Positions 9,145-16,711 of a stretch of 64,000 nucleotides of DNA are shown here, piece by piece. The stretch spans positions 434,001-498,000 of the forward strand of contig NZ_OX044366.1 of NCBI RefSeq assembly GCF_943846705.1. The letters are read 5' to 3'. Position 1 is the first letter of the stretch. Each line of letters opens with the position of its first letter. The notes beneath the pieces are model-generated. The model made no database searches, was not told the origin of the DNA, and worked only from the letters and a program-made list of their open reading frames with translations. Origin of the DNA: an uncultured Pseudomonas sp. Its GTDB lineage: Bacteria > Pseudomonadota > Gammaproteobacteria > Pseudomonadales > Pseudomonadaceae. A program made the translations under genes and the position numbers.

Positions 9145-9753
9145 CTAGCCTGGCTGGACGCGAAAATGCTCAAGCAGGCTCGCCATATCATCAGCAAGCG
9201 CAACAATCTGCGCATCTGGCACGTCGCGTGTAGCGAAGGCGCGCAGGCCCATGATCTGCGCTTGCAGCAAACGGGCTAAGCGTGGGCAATCAACGTCTGC
9301 ACGCAACTCCCCAGCCGCCTGGGCGTGCTGCAAGGTCTCGCGCAACCGCGTTTCAATCATCGCCAGCATGGCATCCACTTTGGCCAACAAGGCGGCATCT
9401 TCAGCGTTCACCTCAAGCAGGGTTTTAATCAGCATGCAGGCCTGTGCGGGGGCTTTTGCAGCGCCACTGCAGCAGCACGCCAGCGCATACAAATAGCCCT
9501 TCAGCCCTTCGACGATACTCGGCGCGCTCTCGATTATCTGGTGAAACTCATCACCGCTACGCGCCGCATAGGCGTCCAACGCCTCGCTAAACAAGCCGCT
9601 TTTGCTGCCAAAGGTGGCATAGAGGCTGCCGGGGCGCATGTCCAATGCCTCTTCGATGTGCTTCATCGAGGAGGCGTAATAGCCCCGCGACCAAAACAAC
9701 TCAACGGCCCTTTGCAGAGCAACCTGTCGATCAAAACGAGCGGTGCGGGCCAT
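9145..9753 (-). CDS. TetR-family transcriptional regulator
   Basis: A 202-residue TetR protein. The helix-turn-helix is in SMKHIEEALDMRPGSLYATFGSK near residues 28-50. The C-terminal domain has a cysteine-rich patch (ALACCCSG) and is of the AcuR/ComR-like class (low confidence). The ATG at 9753 (MARTARFDRQ) is preferred because GAGAG is suitably spaced, and upstream in-frame starts would run into the operator. It is divergent from the AhpD-like gene and likely represses it and itself through the two TGANNGATCNNTCA sites. Confidence 0.88.
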   Translation of the reverse strand: MARTARFDRQVALQRAVELFWSRGYYASSMKHIEEALDMRPGSLYATFGSKSGLFSEALDAYAARSGDEFHQIIESAPSIVEGLKGYLYALACCCSGAAKAPAQACMLIKTLLEVNAEDAALLAKVDAMLAMIETRLRETLQHAQAAGELRADVDCPRLARLLQAQIMGLRAFATRDVPDAQIVALADDMASLLEHFRVQPG

Positions 9754-9798
9754 CGTCAACTCTCGGGCGAAAGGCGGGCTAACCGCCAGGGTTAATTC

Positions 9799-9812
9799 TG
9801 AATGATCGCTCA
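9799..9812. promoter_or_regulatory. TetR operator copy 1 (TGANNGATCNNTCA)
   Basis: TGAATGATCGCTCA is a 14-bp dyad with TGA/GATC/TCA symmetry. The identical framework recurs at 9864-9877 in the same tetR/AhpD-like intergenic region. Two spaced copies of one palindrome next to a TetR gene are strong evidence for operators. Confidence 0.7.
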
Positions 9813-9863
9813 ATTATGACTTGATTGCCTTCACTTGATCAATTAGGGTGGCCATCTAGTTAT

Positions 9864-9877
9864 TGAACGATCACTCA
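9864..9877. promoter_or_regulatory. TetR operator copy 2 (TGANNGATCNNTCA)
   Basis: TGAACGATCACTCA, the second copy of the dyad, lies 17 bp before the AhpD-like start codon, where a repressor would block initiation. Its centre is 65 bp from that of copy 1. Between them lies a further TTGATCAA palindrome (9835-9842). Confidence 0.7.
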
Positions 9878-9893
9878 AATAAGGATCCATGCC

Positions 9894-10445
9894 ATGAGCA
9901 CTTTTACCCTACACGACCAAAACAGCGCACCTGAAGCGGCCAAGGCCCTCCTCGACAAATCACAAAAAGCCTTTGGCCGAGTGCCGGGCCTGCATGCGGT
10001 AATGGCCGAATCCCCTGAACTGCTCAACGGCTATCAAGTGCTGCACGGTTTGTTTCTCGACAGCAGCTTCGATGCCGACGAGAAGACCGTGGTGTGGCAA
10101 ACCATCAACGTCGAGCATGCCTGCCATTACTGCGTACCGGCGCACACCGGCATCGCCAAGGCGATGAAGGTTTCCGATGAAATCAACAACGCGCTGCGTG
10201 ATGAAACGCCGCTGCCAACGCCTAAGCTCGAAGCCCTGCGTGACTTCACCCTGGCCATGGTGCGCCAGCGCGGCGACGTTGAGGCCAAGCAACTGGAGGC
10301 CTTCTATGCCGCCGGTTACACCCAGCAAAACGTGCTGGAAGTGATTCTCGGCCTGAGCCAGAAAGTCATGAGCAACTACACCAACCACATTGCGCAAACC
10401 CCGGTTGATCAAGCCTTCAAAGTATTCGCCTGGGAAAAGAACTAA
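9894..10445 (+). CDS. Carboxymuconolactone decarboxylase / AhpD-like peroxidase-family protein
   Basis: A 183-residue all-helical CMD-fold protein with the AhpD active-site pattern Glu74-x2-Cys77-x2-Cys80-x3-His84 (EHACHYCVPAH). This implies thiol-dependent redox activity (alkylhydroperoxidase or disulfide reductase) rather than lactone decarboxylation. AAGGA lies about 10 nt upstream of the ATG. It is monocistronic: an operator-rich divergent region precedes it and a hairpin follows. The TetR neighbour presumably senses an electrophile or oxidant (inference). Confidence 0.9.
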   Translation: MSTFTLHDQNSAPEAAKALLDKSQKAFGRVPGLHAVMAESPELLNGYQVLHGLFLDSSFDADEKTVVWQTINVEHACHYCVPAHTGIAKAMKVSDEINNALRDETPLPTPKLEALRDFTLAMVRQRGDVEAKQLEAFYAAGYTQQNVLEVILGLSQKVMSNYTNHIAQTPVDQAFKVFAWEKN

Positions 10446-10458
10446 GCCGAAGATGATT

Positions 10459-10489
10459 CAGGCACCTGCCAGCTCGCTGCAGGTGCCTG
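10459..10489 (+). terminator. Hairpin terminator after the AhpD-like gene
   Basis: An 11-bp perfect stem, CAGGCACCTGC / GCAGGTGCCTG, with a 9-nt loop begins 14 bp after the stop codon. There is no strong T tract after it, so termination may be partial. Confidence 0.6.
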
Positions 10490-10533
10490 CTCTAACCTGA
10501 CAGTCAATTTCTCAGCAAACAGTGGAGGCTTAT

Positions 10534-11211
10534 ATGCACACTGCAGTGGCATTTGATATCTACGGCACACTGATCGACACCCAGGCGGTGCTCACGCGCC
10601 TGAGTGACTTGGTTGGCGACAAGGCCCCTGCGGTTTCCCAGTTGTGGCGGCAAAAACAGCTGGAGTACAGCTTCCGCAGGGGCTTGATGGGTGACTACTG
10701 CGACTTCTCGGTCTGCACCCGCCAGGCGTTGTTGTTTGCCTGCCGCCAACAGCAGGTGGAGATCAGCGCTGCCGCCGTTGAGCAGGCGATGCAGGCCTAC
10801 GCCGAACTGGAGGCTTTTGCCGATGTAGCGGCCGGCCTTGAATCCCTGCAACAACAGGGCATAGCGCTCTATGCGTTCTCCAATGGCAGCAAGGCAGCCG
10901 TGCGACACTTGCTGGAGCGTGCCGGCATCGCTGACTACTTTACAGCCGTGGTCAGCGTCGAGGACGTGCGCTCTTTCAAGCCCGCCCCCAAGGTTTATCA
11001 GCACCTGCTGCGCAGCTGCGGCCTACCGGCCAATGGGGTGTATCTGGTCTCCTCCAATCCGTTCGATATTCTCGGCGCGGCCCACGCAGGCCTGCAAACG
11101 GCCTGGCTACGGCGTGATCCGCAGGCGATTTTCGACCCCTGGGATGTGCAGCCCAGCATCCTTCTCGACGATTTCAGTGATTTGGCCCGCCAACTCACTG
11201 CAATCAACTAA
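10534..11211 (+). CDS. Haloacid dehalogenase type II family hydrolase
   Basis: A 225-residue HAD protein of the L-2-haloacid dehalogenase subgroup: FDIYGTLID (nucleophile Asp8, Tyr in place of the second Asp), YAFSNGS (motif II), SFKPAPKVY (motif III Lys) and SSNPFDILGA (motif IV), the last diagnostic for this subgroup. It may remove halide from short 2-haloacids; many members have unknown substrates. I used the ATG at 10534 because GGAGG lies 5 nt upstream. It stands alone between the AhpD-like gene and a small membrane protein. Confidence 0.9.
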   Translation: MHTAVAFDIYGTLIDTQAVLTRLSDLVGDKAPAVSQLWRQKQLEYSFRRGLMGDYCDFSVCTRQALLFACRQQQVEISAAAVEQAMQAYAELEAFADVAAGLESLQQQGIALYAFSNGSKAAVRHLLERAGIADYFTAVVSVEDVRSFKPAPKVYQHLLRSCGLPANGVYLVSSNPFDILGAAHAGLQTAWLRRDPQAIFDPWDVQPSILLDDFSDLARQLTAIN

Positions 11212-11283
11212 CCCCGCGCCGCTAACCCTATCGTTCAACCCATTGCCTATGGCCTACGAGCGGCTGGCACTCGGAGCTACTCA

Positions 11284-11685
11284 ATGAAACACATGTCCCT
11301 GTTACTGCTGCGCGTCTCGCTGGGTTGGCTGCTGGTGATTTGGGGGGCCGACAAAGTATTCAATGTCGAACACGGCCTGGCCGTGGCCAACAAGTTTTAC
11401 TTTGGCCTCCTGGCGGCAGAAAGCGCATTGCAAGTCGCCGGTGTGCTGCAAATGCTTATAGGCCTGGCCGTGGTGCTGGGTTTTGCACGCCGCTGGGTGT
11501 ACCCGGCGCAGGCGCTGCTCAATAGCGCCTCGCTGTTGGCAGTGTCCAAATCGGTACTGGATCCATGGGGCTGGGTATTCACCGGCACCAATGCACTGTT
11601 CTATCCATCGTTGATTATCTTCGCCGCCAGCCTGCTGCTGATCGCCTTGCGCGAAGACGATACCTGGGTGCTGGACAGGTATTAA
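11284..11685 (+). CDS. DoxX-like small integral membrane protein
   Basis: A 133-residue protein with four predicted membrane helices, starting LLLLRVSLGWLLVIWGADK, which resembles the opening of DoxX/DUF417-type membrane proteins. The role is unknown; related proteins have been linked to redox and sulfur metabolism. The ATG at 11284 follows the HAD gene by 72 bp and precedes a long-stem hairpin. Confidence 0.75.
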   Translation: MKHMSLLLLRVSLGWLLVIWGADKVFNVEHGLAVANKFYFGLLAAESALQVAGVLQMLIGLAVVLGFARRWVYPAQALLNSASLLAVSKSVLDPWGWVFTGTNALFYPSLIIFAASLLLIALREDDTWVLDRY

Positions 11686-11701
11686 CCAGTGACCGCACCA
11701 C

Positions 11702-11738
11702 CACACCAGGCACCACACGCATTGCGGTGCCTGGTGTG
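11702..11738 (+). terminator. Strong hairpin after the DoxX-like gene
   Basis: A perfect 13-bp stem, CACACCAGGCACC / GGTGCCTGGTGTG, with an 11-nt loop starts 16 bp after the stop codon. It is followed by a G/T-rich tract rather than a pure T run. Confidence 0.65.
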
Positions 11739-11781
11739 CGGTTGTGGTTAGATGGTTCCCCCCACGCCTCGCGTAGCCCTG

Positions 11782-12624
11782 ATGACCACTCGAACCTTAC
11801 TGCTGACAGCCTTGGCGCTGCTGGCCTTTGCTGGTAACTCGCTGCTCTGCCGCCTGGCACTGCGTGACACCGCCATTGATGCAGCCAGCTTTACCAGCCT
11901 GCGCCTTATCGCTGGCGCCGTAACGCTGTGGTTTCTGCTACGCCTGCGCGCACCTAGCAACCTCAAAGCCGGCAGCTGGCCCGCAGCGACCGCGCTGTTT
12001 GTTTACGCGGCGGCGTTTTCCTTCGCCTATATCCATCTGGATGCCGGCGCGGGGGCCTTGATCCTGTTCGGCGCGGTGCAACTGAGCATGCTCGCCTGGG
12101 GAATCTATCGCGGTGAGTGCCTGGGGCTAAAGGGCTGTAGCGGTCTATTACTGGCGTTCGCGGGGTTACTCGTATTGCTTTTACCGGGCGCCAGCCGGCC
12201 GCCAACAGAAGCCGCCTCGCTGATGCTGCTGGCGGGCGTGGCCTGGGGCGCTTACTCCTTACTGGGCCGCGGCGTGAGCGATGCGCTGGCCGCAACAACC
12301 GGCAACTTTCTGCGGGCGGCACCCTTGGCGCTGCTACTGAGCGTTCTGTTTATCGAGCAAATGAGCTGGGATACACCGGGGCTGATCTATGCCCTGCTAT
12401 CTGGCGCACTGACCTCCGGCGTCGGTTACGCCATCTGGTACAGCGCATTGCGCGGCCTGCAGGCTTTCCAGGCCGCCTGCGTACAGCTCAGCGTGCCGAT
12501 TATCGCCGCACTGGCCGGCAGCCTGCTCCTAGGTGAAGCCTTGAGCCTGCACTTGCTGCTCAGTGGCGCGGCGGTGCTCGGCGGGATCGCCTTGGTGCTC
12601 AGCGCCAAACACCAACACCCCTAG
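11782..12624 (+). CDS. EamA/DMT-family transporter
   Basis: A 280-residue drug/metabolite transporter with ten hydrophobic helices in two EamA repeats (the second begins near LMLLAGVAWGAYSLLGRG). Probably a metabolite or amino-acid exporter; substrate unknown. I preferred the ATG giving MTTRTLLLTALALLAFAGNS, where the first helix begins; an upstream ATG at 11752 would add ten non-hydrophobic residues. Convergent with the aminotransferase gene, 13 bp apart. Confidence 0.88.
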   Translation: MTTRTLLLTALALLAFAGNSLLCRLALRDTAIDAASFTSLRLIAGAVTLWFLLRLRAPSNLKAGSWPAATALFVYAAAFSFAYIHLDAGAGALILFGAVQLSMLAWGIYRGECLGLKGCSGLLLAFAGLLVLLLPGASRPPTEAASLMLLAGVAWGAYSLLGRGVSDALAATTGNFLRAAPLALLLSVLFIEQMSWDTPGLIYALLSGALTSGVGYAIWYSALRGLQAFQAACVQLSVPIIAALAGSLLLGEALSLHLLLSGAAVLGGIALVLSAKHQHP

Positions 12625-12637
12625 AGCGGCAACCTGG

Positions 12638-13771
12638 TTAGCCGGCCAATACCTTATCCAGCGCCTGTTCCAGCGTCGCCACAGTGCGCTCAATATTGCC
12701 CAGTTTATCCAGGCCAAACAGGCCCAGGCGGAAGGTCTGAAAATCTGCGGGCTCGTCGCACTGCAGCGGTACACCGGCGGCGATCTGCAGACCTAAGGCG
12801 GCGAACTTGCTGCCGTTCTTGATCTGCCCATCGTCGGTGTAACAGACCACCACACCTGGGGCTTCGAAGCCTTCGGCCGCCACGCTCTTGCAGCCTTTGC
12901 TGGTCAGCAGGGCGCGTACTCGATCACCCAGTTCCTGCTGTTGCTCGCGCACCTTGGCAAAGCCAATGGCTGCGGCCTCATGCATGGCATCGCGAAAACG
13001 CGCCAGGGCATCGCTGGGCATGGTCGCGTGATAGGCGTGGCCGCCCTGCTCATAGGCCTGCATGATCTGCAGCCACTTTTTCAGGTCGCAGGCAAAGCTG
13101 CTGCTTTGGGTCGCCTCAACACGGGCTTGCGCGGCCTCACTGAGCATCACTAGGGCGCAGCACGGCGAGGCGCTCCAGCCTTTTTGCGGCGCACTGATCA
13201 GCACGTCGATGCCGCAGGCCTGCATGTCCACCCAAAGGGTACCGGAGGCAATGCAGTCGAGGACAAACAGGCCACCCACCGCATGCACCGCATCGCCTAC
13301 GGCACGCAGGTAGCCGTCCGGCAGGATCATTCCGGAAGAGGTTTCTACATGCGGAGCGAAGACTACCTGGGGCTTTTCAGCGGCGATGGTCGCCAGCACA
13401 TCAGCCAACGGCGGTGGGGTAAACGCTGCCTGGCTGCCTCCAGCGACCGGACGGGCCTTAAGCACAATCGACTCGGACGGAATCTGGCCCATCTCGAAAA
13501 TTTGCGTCCAGCGGTAGCTGAACCAGCCATTGCGGATCACCAGGCACTTCTGCCCGGTCGCCAGTTGCCGCGCCACGGCTTCCATGCCGTAAGTGCCGCT
13601 ACCGGGCACGATAGCCACGGCGTTGGCGTTGTAGACATCCTTAAGGGTGCTGGAGATGTCCTTCATCACCCCTTGGAACGACTGCGACATGTGGTTGAGG
13701 GAGCGGTCGGTGTACACCACCGAATACTCGATCAGGCCGGCAGGGTCGATGCTGGGATAAAGGTCAGACAT
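12638..13771 (-). CDS. Class V aminotransferase (PLP-dependent)
   Basis: A 377-residue fold-type I PLP enzyme of the serine-pyruvate / alanine-glyoxylate aminotransferase group. The glycine-rich phosphate loop is in VPGSGTYGMEAVARQL, the cofactor Asp in LFVLDCIAS, and the Schiff-base Lys in SAPQKGWSASP. Donor and acceptor cannot be set from sequence. It has no operon partner, being divergent from the flavoprotein gene by 115 bp. Confidence 0.85.
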   Translation of the reverse strand: MSDLYPSIDPAGLIEYSVVYTDRSLNHMSQSFQGVMKDISSTLKDVYNANAVAIVPGSGTYGMEAVARQLATGQKCLVIRNGWFSYRWTQIFEMGQIPSESIVLKARPVAGGSQAAFTPPPLADVLATIAAEKPQVVFAPHVETSSGMILPDGYLRAVGDAVHAVGGLFVLDCIASGTLWVDMQACGIDVLISAPQKGWSASPCCALVMLSEAAQARVEATQSSSFACDLKKWLQIMQAYEQGGHAYHATMPSDALARFRDAMHEAAAIGFAKVREQQQELGDRVRALLTSKGCKSVAAEGFEAPGVVVCYTDDGQIKNGSKFAALGLQIAAGVPLQCDEPADFQTFRLGLFGLDKLGNIERTVATLEQALDKVLAG

Positions 13772-13886
13772 GATGAGGCTCCAGTCAGAAAAGGCTTAGC
13801 CACGACCGTGCCCGAAGCTCGGCAAAATGACAAGGTCACCGCCGCCTCGGTTAGAATGCCGGCCCATTGACCGCCGCGATCTCGCC

Positions 13887-15131
13887 ATGACCACCATTGC
13901 CCAACAGCCCCCCTTGCGCGTTGCCATTATCGGCGGCGGCCCCGCCGGCCTAATGGCGGCTGAAGTGCTGGCGCGGAACGGCGTGCAGGTCGCGCTGTAT
14001 GACGCCATGCCGTCGGTAGGCCGCAAGTTCCTCCTGGCCGGAGTCGGTGGCATGAACATCACCCACGCCGAAGCCAAGCCGGCGTTTCTCAGCCGCTACG
14101 GCCAGCGCCAGGCGGCAGTGGCCGAGCTGCTGCAAGACTTTGATGCCGACGCGCTGCGCGCCTGGATTCACGACCTAGGCATCGACACCTTTGTCGGCAC
14201 CTCGGGCCGCGTATTCCCCACCGATATGAAGGCCGCGCCGCTGCTGCGCGCCTGGCTCAAGCGCCTGCGCGAGTTGGGCGTGCAGATCCATACCCGCCAT
14301 CGCTGGCTGGGCTGGGACGCCCAGGGCGCATTGCGCATCAGTTCGCCGGCGGGGGAACTGGCTGTGAACACCGACGCCACATTGCTAGCCCTCGGCGGCG
14401 GCAGCTGGGCGCGCCTGGGCTCGGACGGTGCCTGGGTGCCGCTGCTACAGGCACGCGGCGTACCGATCGCGCCCTTACAGGCGAGCAACTGCGGCTTCGA
14501 CGTCGCCGCCTGGAGCCCCTTTCTGCGCGACAAATTCGCCGGCGCTCCGCTGAAGAATGTCAGCCTGTGTCTACCCGGCGCAGCGCAGCGCCTCGGCGAG
14601 TTCGTGCTCACCGCCAGTGGCATTGAGGGCAGCCTGGTGTATGCCCTGTCCGCCGCCATTCGCGAAACCATCAACCAGCACGGCAGCGCCACTGTCCACC
14701 TCGATCTGCTGCCACAAACAGCGCTGAACAAGCTGCAAGCCGCCTTGAGCAAACCGCGCGGCTCGCAGTCGATGGCCAAACACCTGCACCGCCAGGCGGG
14801 GATCGACGGGGTCAAGGCGGCGCTGCTGCGCGAACAGGCCAGCAGCGCGGTCTTTAACGATCCCGCGCAGCTGGCCTCAACGCTCAAGGCCTTGCCGATT
14901 GAACTGATCCGCCCGCGCCCGCTGGATGAAGCGATCAGCACAGCCGGCGGCGTACCCTTCGAGCAACTGGATGAGCACTTGATGCTCAAGCAATTACCAG
15001 GGACCTTCTGCGCCGGCGAAATGCTCGACTGGGAGGCACCCACCGGCGGCTACCTGCTGACGGCCTGTTTTGCCAGCGGCCGCACAGCGGCCCAAGGCCT
15101 CCACGACTGGCTGCAGAGCCAGGCCCAATAA
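13887..15131 (+). CDS. HI0933/YhiN-type FAD-dependent flavoprotein (TIGR03862-like)
   Basis: A 414-residue NAD(P)/FAD-dependent oxidoreductase. The Rossmann FAD motif GGGPAGLMAAE is at about 16-26, followed by the family-specific GRKFLLAGVGGMNITHAE, the ALGGGSWARLGSDG block and the C-terminal CAGEMLDWEAPTGGYLLTACFASG dinucleotide segment. The biochemical role is undefined in the family. The ATG at 13887 was chosen because homologous sequence begins there. Confidence 0.87.
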   Translation: MTTIAQQPPLRVAIIGGGPAGLMAAEVLARNGVQVALYDAMPSVGRKFLLAGVGGMNITHAEAKPAFLSRYGQRQAAVAELLQDFDADALRAWIHDLGIDTFVGTSGRVFPTDMKAAPLLRAWLKRLRELGVQIHTRHRWLGWDAQGALRISSPAGELAVNTDATLLALGGGSWARLGSDGAWVPLLQARGVPIAPLQASNCGFDVAAWSPFLRDKFAGAPLKNVSLCLPGAAQRLGEFVLTASGIEGSLVYALSAAIRETINQHGSATVHLDLLPQTALNKLQAALSKPRGSQSMAKHLHRQAGIDGVKAALLREQASSAVFNDPAQLASTLKALPIELIRPRPLDEAISTAGGVPFEQLDEHLMLKQLPGTFCAGEMLDWEAPTGGYLLTACFASGRTAAQGLHDWLQSQAQ

Positions 15132-15216
15132 GCCCCGCACGCAGCCGCAAACGGCTATGCTGGAACCAAACCGCCCCAGAGCAGTGCTCTGCCACGCGCA
15201 CAGGTAATCCTTAGCT

Positions 15217-16236
15217 TTGATTCCTCTAGTGGTCTGCGACGACTCGAACATGGCGCGCAAGCAATTGATTCGCGCCCTGCCCGCCGAATGGCCGGTGACC
15301 ATCAGCCAGGCGACTAATGGTCAAGAAGCGCTAGCGGCACTGCGCCAAGGCCTTGGCCAGGTGATGCTGCTGGACCTGACCATGCCGGTGCTGGACGGCT
15401 ATGAAACCCTCGCGGCAATCCGTGCCGAGGGCCTGGCCTGCAAGGTGCTGGTGGTGTCCGGCGACGTACAGGATGAAGCCCTGCGCCGGGTCAAAGCGCT
15501 GGGTGCCGTGGCCTTTATCAAAAAGCCCGCCGACCCTGCACTACTGCGCAGCACGCTGATTGAACTGGGGTTATTTGACCCCACGACCACCTCGACCACC
15601 TCGACCACCTCGACCACGGTGGCGCAAACCGCCGTACTCGACAGCCTCAAGGTAAGTTTCCGCGATGCCCTGCGCGAAGTCAGCAACGTCGCCATGGGCC
15701 GCGCCGCCGCGCTGCTGGCCAAGGCGCTCGGAGTTTTCGTGCAGCTGCCGGTGCCGCAGGTGAATATCTTCGAAGTCAGCGAACTGCACATGACCCTCAC
15801 CGACGCCATGCACGGCGAACGCATGAGCGCGGTGTGTCAGGGCTTTATCGGTGACGGCATCGCCGGCGAGTCACTGCTGCTGTTTCATGACTCGGAAGTG
15901 GCCGACATGGCGCGTCTGCTCAACTGGCAGCCCAAAGACGACCTGGAAACCTCAGAAATGCTGTTGGATCTGGCCAGCATCATCATCGGTGCCTGCCTCT
16001 CCGGGATTGCTGAGCAGATCGATGTGCGCTTTTCCCAGGGGCATCCGCAACTGCTCGGCCAACACTCCTCCATCGAGCAACTGATTCACCTCAATCAGCG
16101 GCGCTGGAAAAAGACCCTGGCGGTGGAAGTCAGCTACAGCCTGGAGGCGCATAACATCCACTTCGACCTGCTGTTGCTGTTCACCGAAGACTCGCTCAAG
16201 CGCCTGACCAACAAGCTCAACTACCTGATGAACTAG
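15217..16236 (+). CDS. Response regulator fused to a CheC/CheX-type phosphatase-like domain
   Basis: A 339-residue protein beginning with TTG. Residues 1-120 are a receiver domain (acidic pocket CDDS, phospho-acceptor Asp53 in LLDLTMP, switch Ser in VVSGD, Lys in FIKKPADP). A Thr/Ser-rich linker from a 9-bp DNA repeat follows. Residues about 140-339 resemble CheC/CheX: one ExxN motif is intact (Glu154, Asn157 in REVSNVAMG), while the second helix has Asp251...Ser254 (LLDLASIIIGACL) instead of E..N. It has no DNA-binding domain, so output is probably dephosphorylation of another phospho-receiver or protein binding (inference). The PAS gene follows 11 bp later, suggesting one unit. The start is uncertain, since the TTG has no good ribosome-binding site. 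Confidence 0.82.
   Translation: MIPLVVCDDSNMARKQLIRALPAEWPVTISQATNGQEALAALRQGLGQVMLLDLTMPVLDGYETLAAIRAEGLACKVLVVSGDVQDEALRRVKALGAVAFIKKPADPALLRSTLIELGLFDPTTTSTTSTTSTTVAQTAVLDSLKVSFRDALREVSNVAMGRAAALLAKALGVFVQLPVPQVNIFEVSELHMTLTDAMHGERMSAVCQGFIGDGIAGESLLLFHDSEVADMARLLNWQPKDDLETSEMLLDLASIIIGACLSGIAEQIDVRFSQGHPQLLGQHSSIEQLIHLNQRRWKKTLAVEVSYSLEAHNIHFDLLLLFTEDSLKRLTNKLNYLMN
15584..15617 (+). repeat. In-frame 9-bp tandem repeat in the response-regulator linker
   Basis: CGACCACCT is repeated 3.8 times without error, encoding Thr-Thr-Ser repeats between the receiver and the CheC-like domain. Slippage would change linker length by three residues without a frameshift. Confidence 0.85.
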
Positions 16237-16247
16237 GCCACCCACCA

Positions 16248-16709
16248 ATGCCCGCACAGATTGATATTAAAGAGGTGCACTGGCTGCTCGACATCGTGCA
16301 GTGCATCGATGTCGGCGTCATCGTGCTCGACCGTCAGTACCACGTTGAAGTGTGGAACAGCTTTATGGAAAACCACTCCGGCATGGGCCCGGATGAGGTA
16401 CAGGGTAAAACCCTGTTCAGCCTGTTTCCGGAAATCAACGAAAGCTGGCTAAAGCGCAAGATCGACACCGTGGTGCAACTGGGCACCCGTGCGTTCAGCC
16501 TGTGGGAGCAGCACCCCTATCTGATGCACTTCAAGAATTACCAGCCGATCACCGGGCAGGAAGACTTTATGTACCAGAACGTCACCTTACTGCCCCTGGC
16601 AGGTGCTACCGGTGAGGTCGAACATATCTGTGTGGTGATCTACGACATGACCGCCGCCGCGACCCACAAGAAGCAACTGGCAGCAGCGCACGCCACCAGC
16701 CGCGCCTGA
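16248..16709 (+). CDS. PAS-domain sensor protein
   Basis: A 153-residue stand-alone PAS protein. Residues about 12-130 show the PAS beginning (LLDIVQCIDVGVIVLDRQYHVEVWN) and the loop ENHSGMGPDEVQGKTLFSLFPEIN. It ends LLPLAGATGEVEHICVVIYDMT with no kinase, GGDEF or HTH domain after it. It probably supplies sensing or partner binding to the receiver-CheC protein encoded just upstream (inference from the 11-bp gap). Convergent with the helicase gene. Confidence 0.85.
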   Translation: MPAQIDIKEVHWLLDIVQCIDVGVIVLDRQYHVEVWNSFMENHSGMGPDEVQGKTLFSLFPEINESWLKRKIDTVVQLGTRAFSLWEQHPYLMHFKNYQPITGQEDFMYQNVTLLPLAGATGEVEHICVVIYDMTAAATHKKQLAAAHATSRA

Positions 16710-16711
16710 GG

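Noticed and set aside
15584..15617. Short direct repeats as a possible CRISPR or integration site
   Set aside because: The repeat unit is 9 bp, contiguous, in frame and within a gene; no spacers.
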